Source: Tretioscincus oriximinensis
Lineage: Eukaryota; Chordata; Lepidosauria; Squamata; Gymnophthalmidae
DNA length: 64,000 nucleotides
Assembly: GCA_022410635.1 (NCBI GenBank)
Contig: JAJVDF010000210.1
Span: 1,176,005-1,240,004, forward strand
Direction: 5' to 3'
Shown here in pieces: positions 23,085 to 32,300 of the stretch. The translations under genes were made by a program, and so were the position numbers. The notes below the pieces were generated by a model. The model was not told the DNA's origin and searched no databases. It saw only the letters and a list, made by a program, of their open reading frames with translations. The first letter of the stretch is position 1, and each line of letters opens with the position of its first letter.

Positions 23085-23700
23085 TTTTTTGTGACGGAAC
23101 GCGCCGGAACGCAGTTCCGGCACCTTTTATTTAGGTGGTGGGGGGCGGAGTTAGCAGGGGGGGCGGAGTTAGCGAGGTGGTGGTGGAGTTAGCGGGGGCG
23201 GCCGGCTCCGCTCCCCCCGCCCTCCCCCCGCCTAAATAAAAGGTGCCGGTACTGTGTCGTTAGCCGCCGGCGAGGGGGGCGTGGCATTAGTGGAGGCGGC
23301 AGCATAATATGCCTCCGCTAACACCACGCTCCCCTCGCCGGCGGCTAACGACGCAGTACCGGCACGTTTTATTTAGATGGGGGGCGGAGTTAGTGGGGGT
23401 AGCGGTGGCAGCGGCAGTGGCGGGGGGCGTGGGAATGAGCGGCAGTGGCCGCCTCCGCTCCCCCGGGNTCCCCCCNCCCCCCCCGCCCCCCCCGCCCCCN
23501 CCNNANNAAANGGNNCCGGNACTGCNGCGTNAGCNNCCGGCGNGGGGGGCGTGGCGTTAGCGGAGGCGGAGGCGTTATCGGAGGCANAGGCGGCCACCGC
23601 CACCGCCCCCCCACTGCTGCAGCCCCCTGCCCCCCCACGGCCCCCGTCGCCGCCGGTGTTAGTACCGGCACCTTTTGTTCTGGAAAAAAAGCACTGGAGG
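23085..23700. mobile_element. GC-rich multi-armed palindromic element
   Basis: About 600 bases of extreme G+C in an AT-rich region. The block CGGCACCTTTTATTTAGG (23118-23135) recurs inverted at 23230-23249, direct at 23356-23377, inverted but N-riddled at about 23500-23520, and direct at about 23661-23682. The core 23230-23301 and 23310-23376 are inverted arms of about 67 bases (GTTAGCCGCCGGCGAGGGG against its complement) around a roughly 10-base AT loop. G and C runs fill the spaces. The left end has a T run before GTGACGGAACGC; the right end is TGGAAAAAAAGCACTGG. This looks like a rearranged non-autonomous DNA transposon; the superfamily is unknown to me. Confidence 0.7.
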
Positions 23701-23704
23701 ATGG

Positions 23705-24447
23705 GTAGGCTGAAGTGATGCTGGAAGGATATGCACTAATGTGTCTTTTTTAGTCTTCTGTTACCTGCCCTGAGAGNGGATATAAATTTCCAGAAAAATA
23801 AACAAAATGGGAACAAGGCTTTACACGTAGGCTGCTTCACATGACATCAGTGTTTGTTATAAGGCAAGCAGAACTATTTCGCAGAGATGGAGACAGTAAA
23901 CAATTCATGGTGAGCAGTCCAGCGATATCTATTTCTCCTTGCTGGCTCCTGCGGTTCTTTCATGAGTCACCCNTGAAGCTGTTAAATGAAATGAAGGCAA
24001 GGGGAGGAGGGAAAGAAGCCTGTTGAAAGCAGTCAACAGCAATTGGACAGAATCTGATATCAACAGTTTCTTTTTTCACTTTTTGCCAGCTGAAATGTGA
24101 AAGCAATGAAGTTTCCACAGCTTTTCATACTGACCTACCTTCCCTGGATCAAAGGCCATTGATTACAACTGCCAACAGTCCNAGCCACTTATGCTAGGTA
24201 GCCATGAATAAGACTAAGCAAGCTGGCAGTTATCTACATATTTATCACACTAGTTTCCACTTGTAGGACAAGAAAAAATTGATATGAGAAGAAAATGAAT
24301 TATAGGGCCTTTTTGCTCTGGATCTTATTCTCNAATAAAAACCTGCTTCCTATGTACTGATGCAGTTTATGATGGGTCCTAGAGAGTAGTCTGCACTGGG
24401 GTGCAGATGGCAGGTCCCTAATCCAGGATATAATTCAGAACAAGACA
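23705..24447. other. Mostly unassigned; starts with LINE tail remnant
   Basis: 23752-23800 (CTGTTACCTGCCCTGAGAG, GGATATAAATTT) looks like a diverged family B LINE end. The remainder holds nothing I can assign. Confidence 0.4.
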
Positions 24448-24600
24448 GTAATTTATTTTATTTTATTTTATTTAAAAGATTTTTACCCCGCCCTTCCCCC
24501 CGAAGGTGTCCAGGGCGGCTTACAAAAATTTAAAAAAATTCGGGTCGCCATGACCTTCACAAGATTAAAATCATAAAACACAACTGTCTAAAATGTAATG
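24448..24600 (-). mobile_element. LINE 3' tail fragment, family B-like
   Basis: (TTTTA)n followed by TTTTTACCCCGCCCTTCCCC, CCGAAGGTGTCCAGGGCGGC and TTACAAAAATTT, a reverse-complement LINE 3' end of the CCGCCCTG type. Confidence 0.6.
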
Positions 24601-25160
24601 AGTGTAGCCAGTCTGGAGAACTTTAATAAAGGACTGGAGGAATTCATAGAGACTACATTGATGGTGAAGAAGAAAAAATTGGCTTTTATACCTCATTCTT
24701 TTTCAGAGCAGATTAATTTTCACCTGAAGCCTTACTTAAATTATATCTCCCCTCCTCCCCCCCATGTTGTAGAGATTCCCATTTAGCTACTCATGAGATT
24801 CCTTTTGTTTTCAGACAACTGNGTTANCTGAAGGTGAGGCCAATAGAGGGCGCTCCCTACTCTCCATGGCCAACACAGAGCTTCAAGAACAGGCTTCTCA
24901 ATTGAAAGACTGTTTCTTAACCATTGGCCCACTGTGCCTCAGTTCATCAATGACTACTAGAATAAAAGCCTAGGTGCAGCCTACAGGTTGGAGAGACAGA
25001 TAAGTTACCTCTAAATGTTNCAGGGAGTTAAGGCAAAGTGTAGGTTTTGCTTCCTTCGATTGAGCTTTCCTAAGCTTATAATGGGCCACTGAATGACACA
25101 GGATGCTGGACTGGATGGGCTGTGGCCTTATCCACTTGGGTTTCTCTTACGTTTTCAAAT
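24600..25160 (+). mobile_element. CR1-type LINE 3' end split by a SINE
   Basis: The CR1 part (GGACTGGAGGAATTCATAGA) stops at about 24657 and resumes at about 24945 (CATCAATGACTACTAGAATA, CACAGGATGCTGGACTGGAT). Between them lies a minus-strand Sauria-like SINE. Confidence 0.65.
24658..24950 (-). mobile_element. Sauria-like SINE nested in CR1
   Basis: The tail on the plus strand reads AAATTGGCTTTTATACCTCA. The body is diverged, and the tRNA-like head lies near GGCTTCTCAATTGAAAGACT and TTAACCATTGGCCCACTGTG. Confidence 0.55.
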
Positions 25161-25606
25161 GGGCAATGGTTCCATAATAATGTGAATCTCAAAATATCCA
25201 AAATATTGTGGATTGTTTTTCCTACTTGAAACATTTTTTTTCATTTCCACATTTATATGTTTTTTTTTCTCTTCCAGCCACTACCACCAGCTCCACCAGC
25301 AAGAGGCTGGTAGGAGGCAGTGATTGGCAGGTGGCAGGATAGCTGCTCCAGGTATGGCAGCAGAACGTAGTATCTCTTCCTGGAGGAGTGGAAAGCCATG
25401 GCATTTGCAATATGCATCAGCAATGCATGCCTATACTAAAGTTCAGAGGTCTCCCATTGGCCTATAAGGACCATTGACAGACCTTGGAATGTTGGATTGG
25501 GTGATACCTTTCTTNCTAATTTACCAATGGGGTAAATTACCTGCCCTACAGTTCTGCCCTAAACATACAAGAAAGAACACACCACACAGCTTCTACAGAA
25601 TAAATC

Positions 25607-25750
25607 AATATTTTAATATATATAATATACACAATGCAGTGGGCTGAGCATAAAGATATTATATAGTCTTACGTATATTGAAGCATGCCTCAATATATCC
25701 AAGACTATATAATATCTTTGTTCCACCCACTGTGCTGTATATATTATATA
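25607..25750. repeat. Inner AT-rich palindrome
   Basis: AAAGATATTATATAGTCTTA is inverted against AGACTATATAATATCTTTG-like sequence, and CAATGCAGTGGGC against CCCACTGTGC, giving imperfect arms of about 60 bases around TTGAAGCATGCCTCAA. Confidence 0.7.
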
Positions 25751-25752
25751 TA

Positions 25753-25987
25753 CAGAGTGCTTCAAAAAAATGTATGCACACTTTGAACTTCCATAGAAAA
25801 TTTATTTACTGTTCTACAAAGTTAAATTTCAGGAAATTAGAAAGCTTAAAGTCCAATGTAAATAAAATGTAAATAACAAATGTTAATACTGTTCAAATCG
25901 GGAAATCCTGAAATTTAACTTTGTAGAACAGTAAATAAATTTTCTATGGAAGTTCAAAGTGTGTATACATTTTTTTGAAGCACCCTG
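25753..25987. mobile_element. Tc1/mariner-type MITE with long inverted ends
   Basis: Starts CAGAGTGCTTCAAAAAAATG and ends with the inverse (CATTTTTTTGAAGCACCCTG), flanked by TA at 25751-25752 and 25988-25989. The arms are about 85 bases and almost perfect (for example TCTACAAAGTTAAATTTCAG against its complement). Confidence 0.85.
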
Positions 25988-26073
25988 TATTATTGCTCAC
26001 ACTTGGAAATTGTGCATTAATATATTGATTTATTCTGTTGCAGCCATGTGGTGTGTTCTTTCTTGTATGTTTA

Positions 26074-26875
26074 TTGCAGTATCTCCAGCATCACTCCCTT
26101 CTTTTTTGAACTTCAGCTCTGCCTTGGGATCCTCACTGACTGGAGAAATAAGCTATCAAAGTCATAGAGACGGTCTCTGTTTTACATTAGCAGAACAGAC
26201 TTCAGGAATTGCAGTATACAGCATTATGCTGCTCTCATGTGGCGAGAAGGGTCTGTTACCAGCATCTAAACTTCAGGACTGCTTTCTTATGAAAATTATA
26301 TTCTTCTCTTTGTAGCCACATGGTGGCAGCAAGCAAGTTAGACTCCGCAGCATTATATTTTCAGCTGATGGGAATAAAAACATTTAAGCTAAGTTTTCCA
26401 TGTTGTTTCTTCATTTTGAAGTGTNTAGTTCTTAAATTGCTAGTGACTGGGGCGGATGTTAAGCTGGAGGGCATAGGAAATGATCCTGGGGTCTGAATAA
26501 GTAGTATCAAATTGTCCTCAGACATGCTAAAATGTTACTGTTTATGTTCAGCTTGAAAACATGGCCCTTTTAGGGTCCCAAACACGTAAAAGTGCCATGA
26601 AAGTGATGAAAGTGTCACAGCTTAATTATGTACACTTCTGCACAGTGAGCAAGTCAAAACGCAAAAGCAATCCGAGAACCATATTGCTAAGGATTTGGGG
26701 GTTTCTCCACCCCTGGAAAGTCACATCAATTCACATCCTATGACTTATAAAATCCTAGAAGGTCCCCTTGTCTGTGTTATTCTCTCAGAGCCTGCTTCCC
26801 CTTTTACCGACCTGTGAGATTTCTGTACTGCTAGCCTCTTTTTGTACTAAGCCAGTGCAAATTATGGCAGCCCCC
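26074..26875. other. Unassigned intergenic sequence
   Basis: No supported gene or repeat. Confidence 0.4.
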
Positions 26876-26879
26876 ACTA

Positions 26880-27078
26880 GGCTGACCAGATGACCCCTTT
26901 GGGGGTATGTGTGTTGAAAACCCNTTTTTGGGGTGCCTCCCGGTTTTTTCTGAGGAAGAATAAAAAATAAAAAACAAATTTTTGAATTTTTTTTTTGAAA
27001 AAATGTTTTTCAGAAAAAACTGGGAGGCACCCCAAAATGGGTTTTTAACACCCCCCAAAAGGGGTCATCTGGTCAGCC
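26880..27078. mobile_element. Family G hairpin MITE
   Basis: GGCTGACCAGATGACCCC and GGGGTCATCTGGTCAGCC ends with TA on both sides. The arms pair along most of their length (GGGTGCCTCCCGGTTTTTTC against its complement). Confidence 0.85.
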
Positions 27079-27139
27079 TAGCCCCCACCTTCTGAATGAG
27101 GCCTAGTATGAAAAAGAGCATTGTCTTTGCTGCCTCCAC

Positions 27140-27390
27140 TAAACCTCAAACCATTATGCATAAGGGCTTTTTCTGTGGCTTTGGAATAACCTCCCAGTGG
27201 ACGCATACTAGGTGCCAATTTTCAATGGTTTTCAGCATCTAGTCGACACTTACCTGTTCAGCTGGCTTGTTCACTCTAATTCTCTGATGTAGTCCTGCTA
27301 AGGAGGGAGAGAGTTAGGTGGGTTATGTTTTATGTTTTACCTATTCTGGTCACTTGCTCCGGCACCTTCAGGTAAAGAATAAATTCCGAT
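27140..27390 (+). mobile_element. Family B LINE fragment
   Basis: GGGCTTTTTCTGTGGCTTTG, GGAATAACCTCCCAGTGGA and the 3' end TGCTCCGGCACCTTCAGGTA fit the ORF end and tail of family B, diverged. Confidence 0.5.
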
Positions 27391-27684
27391 TGTCACTCTA
27401 GCTAATGGAATTGCCCAATATTTAGCTGGTGAATTAGGAGGGCTGACAGTCTCTGAGCTTTTNTAAATGGAGGAACCATTTTGTTTTTGACATCAAATAC
27501 TATTATTAAGCTGATATAGCTGTGTCTTTCTTCTTTTTCACTTTCCTTGAAACGGTTGGGCAGAAGAGTGAGGACAGACAAGGAAAAGTAATTTTTCACC
27601 CACCATTAAGGAACTATGAAGCAAGGTGCAGGAGGAGGGGCATTGGCATAACTGGGTCTGGTCAGTGTTTTGCTGAGGAAGAGA

Positions 27685-28000
27685 ACATAAGAACACAAGA
27701 GGAGCCCTGCTGAATCAGGCAGGAGCCCATCTAATCCAGCTCATCTAATCTGTCTCACACAGTGACCCACCAGTTGCACCTGGGCAATCTGGAGCAGAAG
27801 AAGGCAAAATCATCACCTGTTCAGATGACCTGCGAATAGTATTTCAAGAATACTACCCGTTGCTCCATCTCAGAGGCAGCATTAAGACATCCATCCTAGT
27901 AGTTGTGTATACATTTGGTGTCCATGAACCTGTCTAATCCTCTCTTAAAACTATCCAGGCTACTAGCTACAATTGCCACAATTCCAAAGGCCAATGACCC
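27685..28000 (-). mobile_element. CR1-type LINE 3' end fragment
   Basis: GAACATAAGAACACAAGAGG at the 3' end, then CACAGTGACCCACCAGTTGC, CGTTGCTCCATCTCAGAGGC and the ORF end near 27960-28000. 5' truncated. Confidence 0.8.
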
Positions 28001-28089
28001 CACAAACGATTTTTATTAAGTTGGTAGTAGCATCACCTTCAATCCGCTCCATAAGGTTATGCATGTATCGTGAGCCACTCAAAAGGTCC

Positions 28090-28445
28090 ATTGTTGCAGA
28101 ATTTCTAGCCTTGCAGTTCATGCGATTCAAGAGTGGGCATTTTGTAAAATCCAAACAGCTTCATGGGGACATTCAGCAATGTGAACGTGGCACACTCACA
28201 AGACTTTGGGGCTCCATGTAAAAGTTAATTAGCTTTCAGCTGGCAGAGAATGCTTTGTAATTGTAGTTAGGCTTGTAGAGAATGCTGGGGATTATAAGCA
28301 GGCAAGCACAGCAATGCGTTATAGGATTTTTCATGTGATTACATTGTTGCAATGTGGAATAGCGTGAAATAGTGTGGAAGCCTTAAGGTAGGTGGAGTTG
28401 AATGGTGAACACATTTTTAAATAAATAGTGAAGCAAAACCTATTG
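28090..28445. repeat. Dispersed repeat, family D, copy 1
   Basis: Aligns by eye over about 350 bases with 55390-55745: shared words include CATTCAGCAATGTG, ATGTAAAAGTTAATTAGCTT, GCAGAGAATGCT and CATGTGATTA. Family not recognised. Confidence 0.55.
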
Positions 28446-29095
28446 TGTGGATGTGCCCTAATTGTGTTAGCTACTTTTGATATGGATTACATTTGTATTG
28501 GGTGCTTTTTCTTTTTCTTTTCTTTTGTACATGGGTACTTCAAATCTTGAACACTCAAAAACTAGTGCAGCAAAAAGGAAGCAAAAAACAGATAGTAGAC
28601 CATCCCAAGAGGGGCTGCCTAGAGCCATTTGAAATAAGTGAATGCAATGGGAAANCGTTATGTATTCTGTGTAATGAAAGTGTTATACATCAAGTATGAG
28701 ACGGCACTTTGACACCAACCACTAAAATGTTGCCAAACCTGGTGAAACTGAGAGAAAAGAGATTCCTGGAAGGACACGAAGGAAATATCATTCCCGGGGC
28801 TTTATTTTTTACAACTCTCTTTCTAGAACAAATCAGCTGGCAGCCATCAGTTTTCAGATTTCACTGTGCGTAGCAAAACATGGTAAGCCCCTCTTTGAGG
28901 GGGATATTATCAAAACAGACGTGTTATTTTAAGTAATTCCCTTTTTCAAACAAGGTACAAGTTGTTTTTTTCTAAATAAAACCTTCAGNATTCAGTTTAA
29001 ATTGCCACCTCGGCAATAAGTGGGTTTGGGTTCGGGCACAGGGTATCTTAAAAGATTCGCCCATCACTGTCATAGAGCAAAGCAGTGGCAGATAG
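28446..29095. other. Unassigned sequence downstream of the interferon gene
   Basis: No repeat or exon recognised. Confidence 0.4.
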
Positions 29096-29098
29096 TCC

Positions 29099-29118
29099 TT
29101 TATTAAGAAGTGTTTATT
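29099..29118 (-). terminator. Two poly(A) signals of the interferon gene
   Basis: AATAAA on the minus strand at 29118-29113 and again at 29104-29099, about 80 and 93 bases after the stop codon, giving a short 3' UTR. Confidence 0.65.
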
Positions 29119-29196
29119 GCAGTTAGTTTGTAAAACAAAAACAATTTCATAGACATATCTAATAGCATACAATCCTATCCAGCAGAAATATTTGAT

Positions 29197-29325
29197 TCAT
29201 GGAAAATAAGCACCTGTTCCAGTTGTGCGTGATTTTTGTAACATAGGAGCAATGTGGTCTTCGAGTCGCTGAAGAATCAGCTTTGTGTCTTGATGGACCA
29301 TTTCCCAAGCACAGCTTTTGACTCC
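29197..29325 (-). CDS. Interferon exon 5: CAWE helix and stop
   Basis: Acceptor CTTTTCTTGGAACAG. It encodes 42 residues: GVKSCAWEMVHQDTKLILQR, then LEDHIAPMLQKSR and a short basic/polar tail, ending TGA at 29199-29197. Compare AWELIRKETKRHLQRL in fish interferons. Confidence 0.9.
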   Translation of the reverse strand, partial: GVKSCAWEMVHQDTKLILQRLEDHIAPMLQKSRTTGTGAYFP

Positions 29326-32300
29326 CTGTTCCAAGAAAAGACATATGAGAACAGAACAGCAACGTCTGTGACCGGAGAAATGTCTATGGGCAGAGGGAAG
29401 AAGAGAAGGAGAAGGAGGGGGGGGGGGGATTGCAACATTAAGCAGTCCGGTCTGACAGGTTAGGGGGAAGATAGATCCTTTTCTTTCAGTGCTATGAATC
29501 TTTGGGACTGAAAATGGCCCATGTCTTCCCCATAACCTCAGATGTTTTTTCTTTGCAAGCACAACTGATAGCTGTGCTTGTGGAACACTTATGTAATGGT
29601 GTTTGGGGTGACCTTACATGTATACCTGGCTTTGCACATTATACTTCGGAACATCGGGGGAAACTGCTATAACAGCCAAGGGTGAACTCCTAGGCAAACT
29701 AGGTAGCTGCCTAGCAAATCTCAGAGGGCCCCCCAAGCAGCAGACAAATGCTAAATTACCAGAAAGCCCCCTACAACTCTGCCTAGTGGCCCTTGGGTTT
29801 CTAAGTCCAGGCCTGAGGACAGCTGCTTTTATCTTGAAACCAAGGTGTCCCTTTGCTTTCCCCTTTCCTTACAGGAAGCTGGTGTGAGGGCCACTGAGCT
29901 GTATGGCAATCCAGGCACCCTAGCTTAAGGAAAAAGAAAAGGCAAGGGCATGTCTTTCCTCAACCTCAGTTAAAGGCATCTTTGAAAATGGAAACTTCAT
30001 GAAAGAAAGAAAGATTGCTCTACTTACGTTTAACATGTACATCTCTAATCTTCTAAAACACTCTTTTACTGTGCCATCAGTCAAAGGGTGAATAAACTGG
30101 GCTTTCAACTGTAAATTAAATGAAAAGAGATTGTTAATGGTGATCAACAAGGTTGGTAAGAACAGATTTTTTTAATCCTTTCCGTATTGAGCCTTATTCC
30201 AAGGAGGCCTGCAAATGCAGCTTTGGGTCTGACTGCCATTCATCCATCCCTCCGTCTGCTTGCCCCCAAGTCAGTGAGAGACGGTGGTGTTTGCTTGCAT
30301 TGAGCTGCTCATTCACAATCATGCTGCCCATGGCCGCCTCGCTATTCACTGACTGGAAATGGACAGACGATTCTTCACATCCCCAATATGTGACTGGTGG
30401 CCATGGGTACATGTGTGCCTATGGCAACATTCTAACCTCTGGCAATGTCAGACCACAGAAAGTTGCCATCGGCGATACCTTTCTTATCAATGGTAAGATA
30501 TATATTGTAAGAGGAGCCTGCTGTGCATGTGCAACCACAGACTATGCCAAACCCCATTCAGAGTCTGCCATAGCCTATTAGCATGTGGATAACAACCTCC
30601 CTATTCTAATATATATATCCTGGAATAAGGTTCAGTGCAGAAAGGACCTTTGTTTTCTTCTAAAATGTGAAGGTATGTTTGGCTTGGAAATGTATGTATA
30701 NGTTTGATTCTACCTTGAATGGATGGGTTTTAGACCGAAGCTGACCTAATAAAATCCTCAACAGATTAATAATCTATAACTTCCATGAGCTCTTGTTGCC
30801 CTGAGACCTTCAAGTATAGGGCAGGGTACAAATAGTCAGCCTGACCATTGGGAACTATAAGCATTTCCAGGAAAATTGCTTTGCCAAACCTGCTTTGTGA
30901 GAAAGACTTTTGGTATGATCGGAAAGTTGCATGCAAAAAAGGATTTTGATTTATTGATACCAAGGAATTGCCATTGATTGCCCATTTACCTGCCAGTTTT
31001 CCGTGGCTCTGACTGGTCCCTANCGGGTAATATTGTGTAATTGGTTATTCAGTGTTATTTAATTTTGTTAGAAGAAAATGTTGTTCTTTGGTATAATTCT
31101 TTATGGGACATTTGTGGTTCCAAATCATTATGGAAAGCACATTTGTTTTTTACCTCTAGACACTTCAGTAACTGGGAAAAGCAATACAGCATCTACCTGA
31201 AAGGTTCTGTTTACTCTTTCTTTATATTTCTCCTCAAAATATAAGACACTACCTTCTTGGAATCACTGGTAATGCCCCAGGATGTTACCTATTTCTTTAA
31301 ATTGTTTTTAAATTCCATTTACTTACAAAACAAAAGCAAAAAAGCATAATAGGGTGCTTCTGCAGTCAACGGGCATCAAGACTTGTGGCCTGTTTCAGAC
31401 CCTTGTATGCAGCAGTACACCTAAGACTGGAGAAACTGGTGTTTTGGCAAGCATCTCAGAACGCAACCCAGAATTTAGGAATCTTTTTGTGGTTGTGGTT
31501 TCTGGGTTAAGGTGTTACTGTTGTTGTTTTTAAAAAATACAATCTGAAAAGGCTAGGATTATTTCCTATTCCTCTTGGTTAGGTCTTAGGCTGTGTCTCC
31601 ATGATCCCAGTGGAAAATGCCTAGAACAGAGTGCCTATAAGGAAGCATTTTTCCTCCACATCACCTGGCCGTTCCTCTTATCTGTCTGTCAATGCAGGTC
31701 TCCAACAAAGCAGCAAACAAGATGTTTCTATGGAGAGCATAATTTCTTCACTGAGTATTGCAATGAAGATTTAATGCCTGAGTTACTTCTAGCAGGTACC
31801 CACAGAGATAAGTGGAGACAAAACTAATTATAACAACTTCTTGCATCAAGGTAAAAAGGAACGGCAAAACTAGCTCTTTGGCTTTGCTCCCTCATCCAAG
31901 AAATTTCTTGTTTGCAGTTTAAAAGAGTGAAAACTGTATTAGATAAAGGCTGCCTGACCTTTAGAAGGAAGCCTCCACTACTATAGAAAATGGTGTTCTA
32001 ACATAGACCTGGAAGAACCAGGAATTTGGAAATTTCATTTCAATTGCACTGGTAGTCCAATAAATCTTCCAGATCAATGCATGAATGTTTGAGAACTGTT
32101 GAGTAAAAACTTGAAAGCTAAAGGGGTTGCCAGTCCAGGGTTTTTTACTTCGTTGGAGTATATCCTGCAATGGCCATCAAATTTTTTCTTCCATCCCTTG
32201 ACTTATGGAAGCAAAGACTTTTTTGCTTTGGTGGGATATATCTTGGAGTAGGGGACCAAAATCTGCTTGACAGTGAAGGTTACAGCAGGCTCTGTTCAGT

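Larger units (their letters stand above)
25561..26073. mobile_element. Nested palindromes: outer foldback element
   Basis: The outer arms 25561-25618 (AAACATACAAGAAAGAACAC, ACAGAATAAATCAATA) and 26015-26073 (TATTGATTTATTCTGTTGCA, GTGTGTTCTTTCTTGTATGT) are inverted copies with few mismatches. Inside lie a second palindrome (25607-25750) and a complete mariner-type MITE (25753-25987). Short open frames here are by-products. Confidence 0.75.

Noticed and set aside
23309..23718. Open frames in the GC-rich palindrome
   Set aside because: Gly/Pro/Ala low-complexity readings in several frames across N bases.
30153..30581. 142-codon plus frame as a host gene
   Set aside because: It lies within inverted terminal repeats of a MITE family, is not flanked by splice sites, and matches nothing I know.
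31993..32170. Minus-strand phase-0 stretch first considered as interferon exon 3
   Set aside because: The donor (CAG|GTCTAT) is weak and the peptide does not match interferon helix B. The block at 33886-34026 fits by motif, cysteine and splice sites.
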